Shown here piece after piece: positions 1 to 7,040 of a stretch of DNA of 25,311 bases. Every line of letters begins with the position of its first letter. Position 1 is the stretch's first letter. Source of the DNA: Nitrososphaeraceae archaeon (lineage in GTDB: Archaea; Thermoproteota; Nitrososphaeria; Nitrososphaerales; Nitrososphaeraceae); contig JAREAJ010000003.1 in NCBI GenBank assembly GCA_029240395.1, forward strand, positions 1 to 25,311. Reading direction: 5' to 3'. The notes beneath the pieces are model-generated. The model ran no database searches, had not been told where the DNA came from, and saw only the letters and a list, made by a program, of their open reading frames with translations. The position numbers and the translations under genes were made by a program.

Positions 1-115
1 GAGCACTATTTCTTTTTCGTTGCTTTTGCGCAATAGGGATGTTCAACCGGAGTCTTTCCTGAAAACTGCTGTCTATTTGGTTGCCTAAACAGTAATAAAG
101 TTTTGTAAAAACCAT
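1..115 (-). CDS. possible partial ORF running off the left edge
   Basis: On the minus strand an ATG at 113-115 opens a frame that stays open to base 1 (38 codons), with an AT-rich TATA-like stretch roughly 20-28 bases upstream (about 134-142). No family is recognisable in the short, basic peptide. On the plus strand a competing frame is open from base 2 to a stop at 86-88 and could instead be the C-terminus of a gene entering from the left. The two cannot be separated with so little sequence, so this is a placeholder. Confidence 0.18.
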   Translation of the reverse strand, partial: MVFTKLYYCLGNQIDSSFQERLRLNIPIAQKQRKRNSA

Positions 116-182
116 TGGGTTCTAGGATTTACGCATTTATGCGCAAATTCTGAACAAGCAGTTCCTTAAAATCATTTGATAC

Positions 183-614
183 TTATCTCAGATCGGAGAG
201 ATCATCTTGGGCTTCAACTCGGGACATGGCATGAGGACTAAGTGGTTTTCTTCCCGCGAATCCCTCGTCCTTCTTGTGCCAAAATTTGACTTGGCTTTCC
301 CCTACTTTCCAACAAAGCCATACCTCCTCGTCGAACCGTTTAGAAGGGAAGTCGAGGAGTCCTTCATCAACACTCTTGATGATTACTCCTAGCTCTTCAA
401 TCTGCTCTATGGATTTGTAAAGGTTAGTGACAGCAACATTTAGTTCCTGCTTCTTCCTGAAAAACTCGCTGAACGGCGAATCTGAGTCGACTATTCTCTG
501 AAGTTCCTCCTGGAGAGATACAACGCTGTCTTTTTGGGATATAATCTGCTTAATTCTCTTCTCTACATCAGGCAATGTCTTATTCGCGGATTGTGGAGTG
601 TACAGCTTGAACAT
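183..614 (-). CDS. DUF2203 family protein
   Basis: This 143-residue protein matches the DUF2203 pattern as I know it. The N-terminus reads FKLYTPQSANKTLPDVE, a coiled-coil-like helical middle follows (about residues 15-75, rich in Q, E, K), and the C-terminal core contains GLLDFPSK, a VWLCWKVGE segment, VKFWHKKDEGFAGRKPL and a polar tail. The length is normal for the family. The biochemical function is unknown; the LCW and WH motifs are the family's signature, and no catalytic role is claimed here. It stands alone on the minus strand with 68 bases to the next minus-strand gene upstream, so co-transcription with that gene is possible but not shown. Confidence 0.82.
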   Translation of the reverse strand: MFKLYTPQSANKTLPDVEKRIKQIISQKDSVVSLQEELQRIVDSDSPFSEFFRKKQELNVAVTNLYKSIEQIEELGVIIKSVDEGLLDFPSKRFDEEVWLCWKVGESQVKFWHKKDEGFAGRKPLSPHAMSRVEAQDDLSDLR

Positions 615-682
615 CGAGGCATTTCTTATGCAAAAAATGCAATTTATGTATTCCTCAATAACACATCAAAAGTTGCAGTGTA

Positions 683-1039
683 TTAGATTCCTTTCTTTTT
701 TGATTTTTTTGGCTTCTTTGCTCCGTTCTTGTGCAAACTATAAGAATTGATGCTCAGCTTATCTAAATCTCCCAAACCATGTTTATAGAATTCCCAGCTG
801 TTCGACCTTCCAAAAAGGTTATCCAAATCAGCCGACGCCGAGAGAGACAATTTGTTGATCGCCAGGTGAAGTGTTTCGTGGCTTAGCAAGGAGCATGCAA
901 TTTGTGTAATATTTCCATCGCTGTGATGTTCTCTCCATGACCGATAATTTGAAATAAAGGCACGTGAACGGCCATAGTAAGGTACGTACATAAGCCCTCG
1001 TTTTCCGGGCTCTCCTTTTAATGATAGATATGCGACCAT
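683..1039 (-). CDS. small HExxH-containing hypothetical protein
   Basis: This 118-residue ORF has an ATG start at 1037-1039. The striking feature is His-Glu-Thr-Leu-His at residues 54-58, within LLSHETLHLAINKLS. That matches the HExxH zinc-binding helix of zincin metallopeptidases, with small and hydrophobic residues placed as in a real active-site helix. The C-terminus is a basic tail of lysines (about residues 108-117). I cannot assign a family, and no third zinc ligand is obvious, although several Asp and Glu residues lie downstream. It is much shorter than most metallopeptidases. It could be a minimal zincin-like protein, an accessory protein, or a chance match. No signal peptide or membrane segment is visible. 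Confidence 0.6.
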   Translation of the reverse strand: MVAYLSLKGEPGKRGLMYVPYYGRSRAFISNYRSWREHHSDGNITQIACSLLSHETLHLAINKLSLSASADLDNLFGRSNSWEFYKHGLGDLDKLSINSYSLHKNGAKKPKKSKKKGI

Positions 1040-1412
1040 TGTTTATCTCAATGAGATTAGTTCTATGATAAAATGCATTGATTAACCTATCTTGGCGATA
1101 ATTATTAACCGAATAACGCTAGTCCAATCGATCCAACATTAACGACTGAACCAATGGTATAAAAAATTGAAAAAACTATTCTGTGCCAGCAAATTAATGA
1201 CTACAATATAAGAAATGTGAATAGAAATAGCGAAGTTTACATATCAAATTCCGCCACTCGTTATAACTATCATAGAATCAAGTCACATTGTTTAATTGAA
1301 TTACATCGATAGCACACTCTGGGATTTAATATTTTTGCTTAGATCATGCGCCTCCGCTCCCGTTGTGGCTGCCAAAAATAAAGGATGCAAGTGGATAGGA
1401 ACGAGTGACAAT
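1040..1412. other. 373-base intergenic stretch with divergent promoters
   Basis: No convincing coding sequence is visible here; short frames exist but lack recognisable features. The left part should carry the promoter for the minus-strand HExxH gene. The right part carries an AT-rich TATA-like element at 1374-1383, about 30-39 bases before an ATG at 1413. The middle is AT-rich without clear repeats or RNA-gene signals. Confidence 0.45.
1374..1383 (+). promoter_or_regulatory. TATA-like element before the glycerate kinase region
   Basis: The A/T run AAAAATAAAG would place a transcription start near 1403-1410, just before ATG 1413, and not close to the TTG at 1456. It therefore bears on which codon really starts the glycerate kinase. 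Confidence 0.4.
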
Positions 1413-1455
1413 ATGTTTGTAAAGCAGGAATCCAATATCGAGATAGCCAGACGAA

Positions 1456-2826
1456 TTGGAAAGTCATATTCAAAAAAAAAGCCGCTCGCTTCAACTTGCC
1501 CTTGGCTCTGTCAAGTGCGCGCTCCGCTCAGTAGACCCTGCTAACTTGATCAAAAATAGCTTGAAGCTAAGAGACGGGCAACTTCTACTTTACGATATTA
1601 GGAAGCATCGAACTATTGTGGACTTGAAATTGTTTGAATCTATCTATTTGATAGGTGCGGGCAAAGGGACAGCAAAAATGGCTAGTGCAGTTAGTGAGAT
1701 CCTATCTAACAGGATCTCAGGAGGCGCTATTACCATTCCATATGGGACCTCTTGCCATATCAATGGAATTTCCGTTACACACTCAAGTCATCCTACCCCA
1801 GACGCTGCGGGAGTAAAGGGCACAAAGAAAATGATAGAGATTCTCGGAAAAACCTCTCCTTCAGATCTTGTCATAGTCCTCATCTCTGGTGGCGCCTCCT
1901 CTTTAATGCCATATCCATCAGTTGGTCTGTCCTTAATTGAGAAGCAAGATATCTCAAATTCGTTGATACTATCAGGCGCATCGATAGAGGAGGTTAACGC
2001 AGTTCGAAAGCACCTATCCAGAGTTAAGGGCGGCCAATTGCCGCGTTACAAGAATAGGGAGTGTCGATTAATTTCTCTAATTGTATCCGACGTAATAAAT
2101 GACAGACTTGATGTTATAGGCTCGGGACCTACGTATCCTGACTCTTCAACTTATGAGGACGCCACGCGGGTTCTTAAGAAATACGGGCTTTGGAGGAGGC
2201 AATACCCGGGAGTAAGAAACGTCATAGCAGAAGGTGTAAAGAGTCGCAGACCTGAAACTCCTAAGCATGGGGATACGATTTTTCAAAAAGTCAGCAATGT
2301 CTTAATCGGCAACAACGAAGTTGCCTGCACAGCTGCTACTAGATACTTAGTGAGCCGCAGGATTCGGGCTCAAAAGTTAGGAACATCGTTTGGCGGCGAA
2401 GCAAGAATCTTTGGCAGAAAACTGGCTGACCTGGTCAAGCTGGTCCAGCCTGAGAAATCTTCTTTTGCATACGTTCTAGGAGGAGAGACTGTGGTTAAAG
2501 TGAATAAAGTAAAACAGCCCGGCGTAGGAGGGCGAAACCAAGAGGCAATATTGTCAGCGGCTATAGAGCTTAAAAACTTTCGAACAGATAAAGATACTAC
2601 TATCCTTAGCTTCGGAACAGATGGCATTGATGGTAATTCCGATGCTGCTGGCGCATTTTGGAATTCGCAAGTCATATCAAATTTTAGGAAAAGAGATCTT
2701 AATGCCACTTATTTTTTAAAAACCCATAACAGCTACTATTTTTTCAAACAACTAAATTCGCTAATAATAACTGGGAGAACGGGAACCAACGTAAATGATG
2801 TTTCAGTTGTGTGTAAAGTTGAATAA
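1456..2826 (+). CDS. gck: glycerate 2-kinase (MOFRL/GckA family)
   Basis: ATP-dependent phosphorylation of glycerate to 2-phosphoglycerate is the usual role of this family. The 456-residue product has the family's N-terminal helical region (LALGSVKCALRSVDP), the GAGKGTAKM loop near residue 68, LISGGASSLMPYPS, a SGPTYPD segment, and a C-terminal MOFRL-type domain (GGETVV, GGRNQEAILSAA, SFGTDGIDGNSDAAGA, and a final TGTNVNDV). The start is uncertain. In this frame the only early start is TTG 1456, just after an in-frame stop at 1444. A nearby ATG at 1413 in another frame joins smoothly at the A9 run 1472-1480 if one A is skipped. The enzyme is typically linked to glycerate use in central carbon metabolism. 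Confidence 0.9.
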   Translation: MESHIQKKSRSLQLALGSVKCALRSVDPANLIKNSLKLRDGQLLLYDIRKHRTIVDLKLFESIYLIGAGKGTAKMASAVSEILSNRISGGAITIPYGTSCHINGISVTHSSHPTPDAAGVKGTKKMIEILGKTSPSDLVIVLISGGASSLMPYPSVGLSLIEKQDISNSLILSGASIEEVNAVRKHLSRVKGGQLPRYKNRECRLISLIVSDVINDRLDVIGSGPTYPDSSTYEDATRVLKKYGLWRRQYPGVRNVIAEGVKSRRPETPKHGDTIFQKVSNVLIGNNEVACTAATRYLVSRRIRAQKLGTSFGGEARIFGRKLADLVKLVQPEKSSFAYVLGGETVVKVNKVKQPGVGGRNQEAILSAAIELKNFRTDKDTTILSFGTDGIDGNSDAAGAFWNSQVISNFRKRDLNATYFLKTHNSYYFFKQLNSLIITGRTGTNVNDVSVVCKVE

Positions 2827-2905
2827 ACCTATCGTCAATTGCTCACAATGACCCGCCATCTCCCAGTCCAAACCTGAATTACGTAGCTAGCAACATAAAC
2901 AGACC

Positions 2906-3742
2906 TTATGCTATAAATCGTATGCTGTATTCTGCAGAGACTATTCTTTCTATCCTATTGTTATCTCTGACCACAACCAAAGAACCATCTTCTTCCAATC
3001 CAAGTACTGTAGCAGTAAATCCTTCGGCGCCATGCGATACATACACAGGTTTTGATGTTATGTCAATCGCTCTGTGCTTCCATTGCTCTAGTAGAGGATA
3101 GTCAGTATCTGATTCTATCTTCAAATAATATTTGTCAAGTGTCTGCAAAATATTCTTTATCAACCTTACTTTGTCGCAACGTGCTCCTAATTCATCACTC
3201 AGAGACGTTACCTGATATGGAAACGTTTGGCACTTTATATCCCTTTGAACCTCAGCACTGTTGACATTGACATTGACTCCGATGCCCAATATTACATACT
3301 CAATAGAACTGGAATTCACAGAAGCGTCTACCAGTACACCTGAAACCTTTTTGCCATCTATCATAACGTCATTTGGCCATTTGAGCTTTGATTCTAACCC
3401 GGTACAGTGGGTTATTGCTTCAGAGACGGCTAAAGAAGCGCCGAAGGAAAATGAGAAGCATTTGCTTGGATGCAACATTGAACTGAGGATCACGGATAAC
3501 CATATTCCTCCTCGAGGTGAAGCCCATTCCCTTCCGTTGCGTCCTGTGCCACTTAATTGGCTGTCGGCAATAATAACATAGCCGCCGACCCTTAAGGCGC
3601 CCTTTGCATTCACTAGTTCCTTTGCAAGTTCCTGAGTGGAAGATAAACTTCTAAACCAGAGTATCGCCCTGCCTACGTACTGAGTTTGAAGAAGGGCGCG
3701 CAGTCTAGGCATATCTTTGTAGTAATCATAGTCACTACGCAT
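2906..3742 (-). CDS. birA: biotin-[acetyl-CoA carboxylase] ligase
   Basis: This enzyme activates biotin with ATP and attaches it to the lysine of a biotin carboxyl carrier protein. In autotrophic Thaumarchaeota the target is the acetyl/propionyl-CoA carboxylase of the 3HP/4HB cycle, which is not in this window. The sequence shows the biotinyl-AMP loop SGTGRNGREW (residues 64-73), LKWPNDV (120-126), KKVSGVLVDA, and GIGVNVN, followed by a C-terminal SH3-like domain with the family's GxxxxVLGLEEDGSLVV pattern. At 278 residues it lacks the N-terminal DNA-binding domain of bacterial bifunctional BirA, so it is ligase only. A second possible start is Met11 (MPRLRALL). A small HTH-like gene lies upstream on the same strand, 94 bases away. 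Confidence 0.93.
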   Translation of the reverse strand: MRSDYDYYKDMPRLRALLQTQYVGRAILWFRSLSSTQELAKELVNAKGALRVGGYVIIADSQLSGTGRNGREWASPRGGIWLSVILSSMLHPSKCFSFSFGASLAVSEAITHCTGLESKLKWPNDVMIDGKKVSGVLVDASVNSSSIEYVILGIGVNVNVNSAEVQRDIKCQTFPYQVTSLSDELGARCDKVRLIKNILQTLDKYYLKIESDTDYPLLEQWKHRAIDITSKPVYVSHGAEGFTATVLGLEEDGSLVVVRDNNRIERIVSAEYSIRFIA

Positions 3743-3836
3743 GACAAAGCCCCGCGACTCCCAGGCTTAAGCCATAAAGCATAGATCCTTTTTTGATGCC
3801 AGTCTCATATATTTACATATATTCCCTCATAATATG

Positions 3837-4097
3837 TCAATCAAACTTTAGACAGCGGTAGTATGTTATTCCCTGTACCGTTACATCTTCTATTTTGATT
3901 CTCATCTTTTCACCTTTTGAGTCACCGCCCCTGCGTGCAAATCCTTTGGTGAACTCCAAAATGAAGTCGGATAGTCCCAGTTTTAGCATTGTATAGTTTA
4001 TCTCTTCTTCACTCAAAGACAATGCCTGTGAGATTTCCTTTGATGAAAACCCCTTATCCTGATGTCTGCACAGAAATTCAATTATTATTCGCTTCAT
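3837..4097 (-). CDS. small hypothetical protein, possible winged helix
   Basis: This 86-residue product starts at ATG 4095-4097. Residues 1-40 look like a helix-turn-helix: a first helix (IIIEFLCRHQ), then FSSKEISQALSLSEEEINYTMLKL, where KEISQALSL and EEINYTMLKL would be the second and recognition helices. The second half (MRIKIEDVTVQGITYYRCLKF) is predicted beta-rich. No family is recognised with certainty. It lies upstream of birA on the same strand, so it might act on biotin genes, but that is inference from position only. Confidence 0.6.
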   Translation of the reverse strand: MKRIIIEFLCRHQDKGFSSKEISQALSLSEEEINYTMLKLGLSDFILEFTKGFARRGGDSKGEKMRIKIEDVTVQGITYYRCLKFD

Positions 4098-4268
4098 GTC
4101 TTTCTGCGCGTCAAACTCTGCAGCATCAATTGGAGGGGAAATTTTTGGTCGAAGTCAAATGTAGTTTTCCAGTATAAGTTCTTAACTAATACTCCAGGCG
4201 CGGGTTAGCACCCAGAGATACCAACATAAACCAGTCATAGTGAAGCTAGCCCCGGGAAATAATAATTA

Positions 4269-5201
4269 ATGACGGATGTGTTAACACCTAAAGCATTGAT
4301 GGGCAGATGGCTTAGGGCCATTAGAGTAAAGTTTCTTCTAGCATCCCTTTTTGCTTCAGGAAATGGCATGGCGCTGGCATTATGGAAATACTCCTCATTT
4401 GATCTGAACTATGCTCTATTGACAATCGCCGGGGTCTTCAGCTTGCATGCTAGTATAGATCTTTTAAACGACTATTGGGACTACAGGCGGGGAATAGACA
4501 AAATAACGAAGAGGACCAAGTTCAGTGGCGGAAGTGGTGTTATACCTGAAAATCTTCTCTCACCAAAGACGGTTTACAGAGCCGCTATCCTGTTTCTATT
4601 GGTAGGTATTCTTATAGGATGTTTTTTTGTAGTGGTTCGCGGACCCATTATCGCTTTAATTCTTATCTTCGCAGTCTTAGCAATTTTCTTTTATTCATCC
4701 AAAATAGTTAACTTTGGACTGGCAGAACTATTTGTTGGGGTAAAGGGGCTTCTAATAGTTATAGGATCATTTTATGTTCAGATACCAATCTTGGAGTTTT
4801 CTCCAGTCTTCGTTGGGACCGTTATTGGAGTGCTTTCATCTTCTGTCTTGCTAGTAAACTCCTTTCCTGATTATCATGCTGATCGTCTAGGAGGGAGAAA
4901 GACGCTCGTTATACTACTCGGCAAGAAAAGATCCTATAAAGCATTTTCAGCGTTGGTAATTTCGGTGTATCCTTTAGTGATACTAGGAATTTTTCTCACC
5001 TATACTACTGTGTATTCAATTGGCTGTCTTCTGTCTGCTCCATATGCATTTAGGGCAATTTGGGAGCTTAGGAAGAATTATGGAGAAGAAAATTCTGCTC
5101 TTGTCCCTGCTATGGCTTCAACAGTAAAGTATTCTCGTATCACAAGTATTGCCTTAGCGGTAAGCATGATTTTACCGGCGTTTAGAATCGGGCTATCTTG
5201 A
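4269..5201 (+). CDS. UbiA-family prenyltransferase (MenA-like)
   Basis: UbiA enzymes transfer an isoprenoid chain onto an aromatic or other acceptor in the membrane. Both Asp-rich Mg-diphosphate motifs are present: N67-D68-x-x-D71 with D77 (NDYWDYRRGID), and N197 with D201 and D205 (NSFPDYHADRLGGRKTL). About eight or nine hydrophobic segments span the 310 residues, including the stretches around 103-122, 126-141, 153-170, 181-196 and 222-245. The second motif resembles 1,4-dihydroxy-2-naphthoate prenyltransferases. Menaquinones are the known quinones of ammonia-oxidising archaea, so MenA is the best guess, but no other menaquinone gene is adjacent. An archaeal lipid-type prenyltransferase is an alternative. 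Confidence 0.87.
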   Translation: MTDVLTPKALMGRWLRAIRVKFLLASLFASGNGMALALWKYSSFDLNYALLTIAGVFSLHASIDLLNDYWDYRRGIDKITKRTKFSGGSGVIPENLLSPKTVYRAAILFLLVGILIGCFFVVVRGPIIALILIFAVLAIFFYSSKIVNFGLAELFVGVKGLLIVIGSFYVQIPILEFSPVFVGTVIGVLSSSVLLVNSFPDYHADRLGGRKTLVILLGKKRSYKAFSALVISVYPLVILGIFLTYTTVYSIGCLLSAPYAFRAIWELRKNYGEENSALVPAMASTVKYSRITSIALAVSMILPAFRIGLS

Positions 5202-5336
5202 CATATTTCCGGAACGAGATATGCATAAATAAATAACCACACAAAACATTGGCTCCGGCTGCGGATGGGCAAGAGTTGAAGCCATGATCATTGATAGAGC
5301 GTATTATGACTGAAACCCATATCAAAACTAAACATT

Positions 5337-5558
5337 TTATAGTTTTTCAACTTCTATCGTGAAGTCGGCGGAATTAAGGCTATTCCCACATACTTTACAC
5401 CTACTATCATGTGTTCGCAAAATGTCCCGTACAGGCCTCAGATTAATTACTTTTGATAGAGTTGTGCCACATTTACCACAAATTACTTCGGTGGATGGAT
5501 ACGACATCACTATAAGTCCATCAAAGCGATCCTCAAAAACAATACTGTCAAAAAGCAT
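5337..5558 (-). CDS. small zinc-ribbon protein
   Basis: This 73-residue product has two CxxC knuckles, C27-G-K-C30 and C54-K-V-C57, separated by 23 residues, a typical four-cysteine zinc ribbon. The N-terminal 26 residues have no recognisable feature, and translation could also begin at Met18. The function is unknown. The annotated ATG (5556-5558) overlaps by 11 bases the end of a hydrophobic 25-codon ORF in another frame (5548-5625), which may be translationally coupled to it. Confidence 0.7.
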   Translation of the reverse strand: MLFDSIVFEDRFDGLIVMSYPSTEVICGKCGTTLSKVINLRPVRDILRTHDSRCKVCGNSLNSADFTIEVEKL

Positions 5559-5625
5559 TGACCAATAAAGCCAGGAGCAGGAGTGTCACTGCTAAGGCTT
5601 CAACAGTAATGCAACAGTCATGCAT
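5548..5625 (-). CDS. possible single-span membrane microprotein
   Basis: This 25-residue ORF begins MHDCC and continues with an almost uninterrupted hydrophobic stretch (VEALAVTLLLLALLVNAF) long enough for one membrane span. Its stop overlaps the start of the zinc-ribbon gene, whose ATG lies inside its last codons in another frame. A TATA-like element at about 5641-5648 (minus-strand reading) would place the transcript start close to its ATG, making it the first ORF of a leaderless mRNA. It could be chance; conservation is untested. Confidence 0.28.
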   Translation of the reverse strand: MHDCCITVEALAVTLLLLALLVNAF

Positions 5626-5681
5626 CAATTCCAAAAAAACGATATTAGAGATGCTATTACTTTGGATGATTTGTGATAACC

Positions 5682-5688
5682 ATATATA
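5682..5688 (+). promoter_or_regulatory. TATA box of the YHS gene
   Basis: ATATATA lies 23-29 bases before GTG 5711. It predicts a transcript starting at or within a few bases of the GTG, i.e. a leaderless mRNA, and supports that start. Confidence 0.5.
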
Positions 5689-5710
5689 GATCTTTTTTGC
5701 ATTGCTTACC

Positions 5711-5854
5711 GTGCCAGTGGATCCCGTTTGTGGAATAGAACTCAAGCAGGATTTGGCTTTATCTCACGAACATCAGGGAAAGGTTTTCTTCTTTTGTTGC
5801 GACGGATGCAAAAAAATTTTTGTCAAGAAACCTAAGAAGTACAATAGAAAGTAA
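5711..5854 (+). CDS. YHS-domain microprotein
   Basis: This 47-residue protein begins at GTG 5711 with PVDPVCGIEL and continues to a KVFFFCCDGCKKIF segment (C29, C30, C33), then a basic tail. Known YHS domains have the pattern D-P-V-C-G-M followed by F-C-x-x-x-C, which this matches closely. YHS domains are found in heavy-metal proteins such as copper P-type ATPases and MerT-like partners, and as stand-alone small proteins. Metal binding through C7 and the C29-C33 cluster is inferred. A TATA box at 5682-5688 fits a leaderless start. An in-frame TTG at 5702 is an alternative that would add three residues. Confidence 0.82.
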   Translation: MPVDPVCGIELKQDLALSHEHQGKVFFFCCDGCKKIFVKKPKKYNRK

Positions 5855-5923
5855 TAAGCATTCTTTTTTGTTCTGAAAGTGCTGTATTTTGTAAATACTA
5901 AAGCATTCTGATAAGGTGTCACG

Positions 5924-5931
5924 TATTTATA
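5924..5931 (+). promoter_or_regulatory. TATA box of the MDR dehydrogenase
   Basis: TATTTATA ends two bases before ATG 5933. Archaeal transcription starts about 25 bases beyond a TATA box, so the mRNA would begin near 5955 and exclude the ATG pair at 5933/5936. This favours the TTG at 5960 as start codon. Confidence 0.45.
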
Positions 5932-5959
5932 GATGATGTCGTTATTCAAGGTTTACCTG

Positions 5960-6991
5960 TTGAAAGCAGTCTTTGTAAAGGATAAGAAAACAATAACAGT
6001 GGATGAATTATCTTCTCCCAAAGCTGGATCCAGCGATGTGTTAGTAAAAATGAGGGCATGTGGACTTTGCGGTTCTGACCTAGAAAAAGTGTATGGTAAC
6101 TACGGCATGTCTTCGGGCAGGCTTGGCCATGAACCTAGCGGTGAAATAGTCGGAGTTGGAGAACTGGTTTCAGGCTACTCAGTAGGTGACAGAGTGTTTG
6201 TCCATCATCATGTTCCGTGCTATTCCTGTCACTATTGTCGACATGGTGATTATACCATGTGCACGATGTTTCATTCCAGTAACCTAGAGCCGTGTGGTTT
6301 ATCTGAAGAAATTTTGGTCCCGGGTTGGAATGTTTCCCGTGGAGGGATCATAAGTCTTCCATCTAACGTCACGTTCGAAAAGGCGGCCCTCATAGAGCCT
6401 CTTGCTTGTTGTATCAGAGCCCTCGACAAATCCAGGATTCGAAAGGGAGACGATATTGCGATATTTGGGGCTGGCCCGGCAGGAATTATGCTTGCTCTTC
6501 TTGCGCAGTCCATAGGCTGCGGTAAAATTTTTCTTATTGATATTAATCAATTTAGACTGGACCTAGCCGAGAAACATTTCCAGGTTGAATGTCTCAATAT
6601 TAACAAGCAACCGGATGCTGAAGAGTCTATTAAGGGGGCTACGGGTGGCAGAGGGGTAGACATTTCTATTGTAGCAACTAGCAATCCTCAAGCTATGGTT
6701 AAAACTTTCAGCCTGACGCGACGAGCAGGAAAAATTATCCTTTTCGGTGTTCCGGGTAAGGGAACGCAGCTTTTGCTTGATGCATCGTTGGTTTACTCAA
6801 ATGAATGGTCACTTGTTCCCAGTTATGCTGCCTCTGAAATAGAAACCAATGAAGCTTGCAGATTGCTCAATAACAATAGAATAGATATGGATTGGATTAT
6901 AACGCATAGGTTTAGCCTAAACCAGGCCGAGGATGCAATTCGGTGTGCACATGAGGCTAAAGATTCAATGAAAGTTGTAGTAACTGCGTGA
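5960..6991 (+). CDS. zinc-dependent MDR dehydrogenase (threonine/sorbitol dehydrogenase-like)
   Basis: This is a medium-chain NAD(P)-dependent alcohol or polyol dehydrogenase. Numbering from ATG 5933, it has the catalytic zinc site C43-G-L-C-G-S-D with GHE at 65-67 and E155 (the EP motif). The structural zinc site is complete: C96, C99, C102, C110. The Rossmann loop is GAGPAG (179-184), with D-x-N at the end of the second strand (LIDIN), which favours NAD. The preferred start is TTG 5960, because the family normally begins with M-K-A-x-x and a TATA box lies at 5924-5931. The substrate cannot be named; threonine, sorbitol and other polyols are possible. The next gene, a class I aldolase, follows after 49 bases but appears to have its own TATA-like element, near 7001-7008. 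Confidence 0.88.
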   Translation: MKAVFVKDKKTITVDELSSPKAGSSDVLVKMRACGLCGSDLEKVYGNYGMSSGRLGHEPSGEIVGVGELVSGYSVGDRVFVHHHVPCYSCHYCRHGDYTMCTMFHSSNLEPCGLSEEILVPGWNVSRGGIISLPSNVTFEKAALIEPLACCIRALDKSRIRKGDDIAIFGAGPAGIMLALLAQSIGCGKIFLIDINQFRLDLAEKHFQVECLNINKQPDAEESIKGATGGRGVDISIVATSNPQAMVKTFSLTRRAGKIILFGVPGKGTQLLLDASLVYSNEWSLVPSYAASEIETNEACRLLNNNRIDMDWIITHRFSLNQAEDAIRCAHEAKDSMKVVVTA

Positions 6992-7040
6992 GAGTATAAA
7001 CTTATAAGTACTAAAATTACTTCGGGAAGTTGACCAAAGA

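Noticed and set aside
1296..1544. 82-codon plus-strand frame read as a separate gene
   Set aside because: Only the part from ATG 1413 is of interest, as a possible 5' end of glycerate kinase; the rest has no features and the frame ends inside the kinase.
3261..3581. 106-residue plus-strand frame inside birA
   Set aside because: Antisense of conserved BirA motifs.
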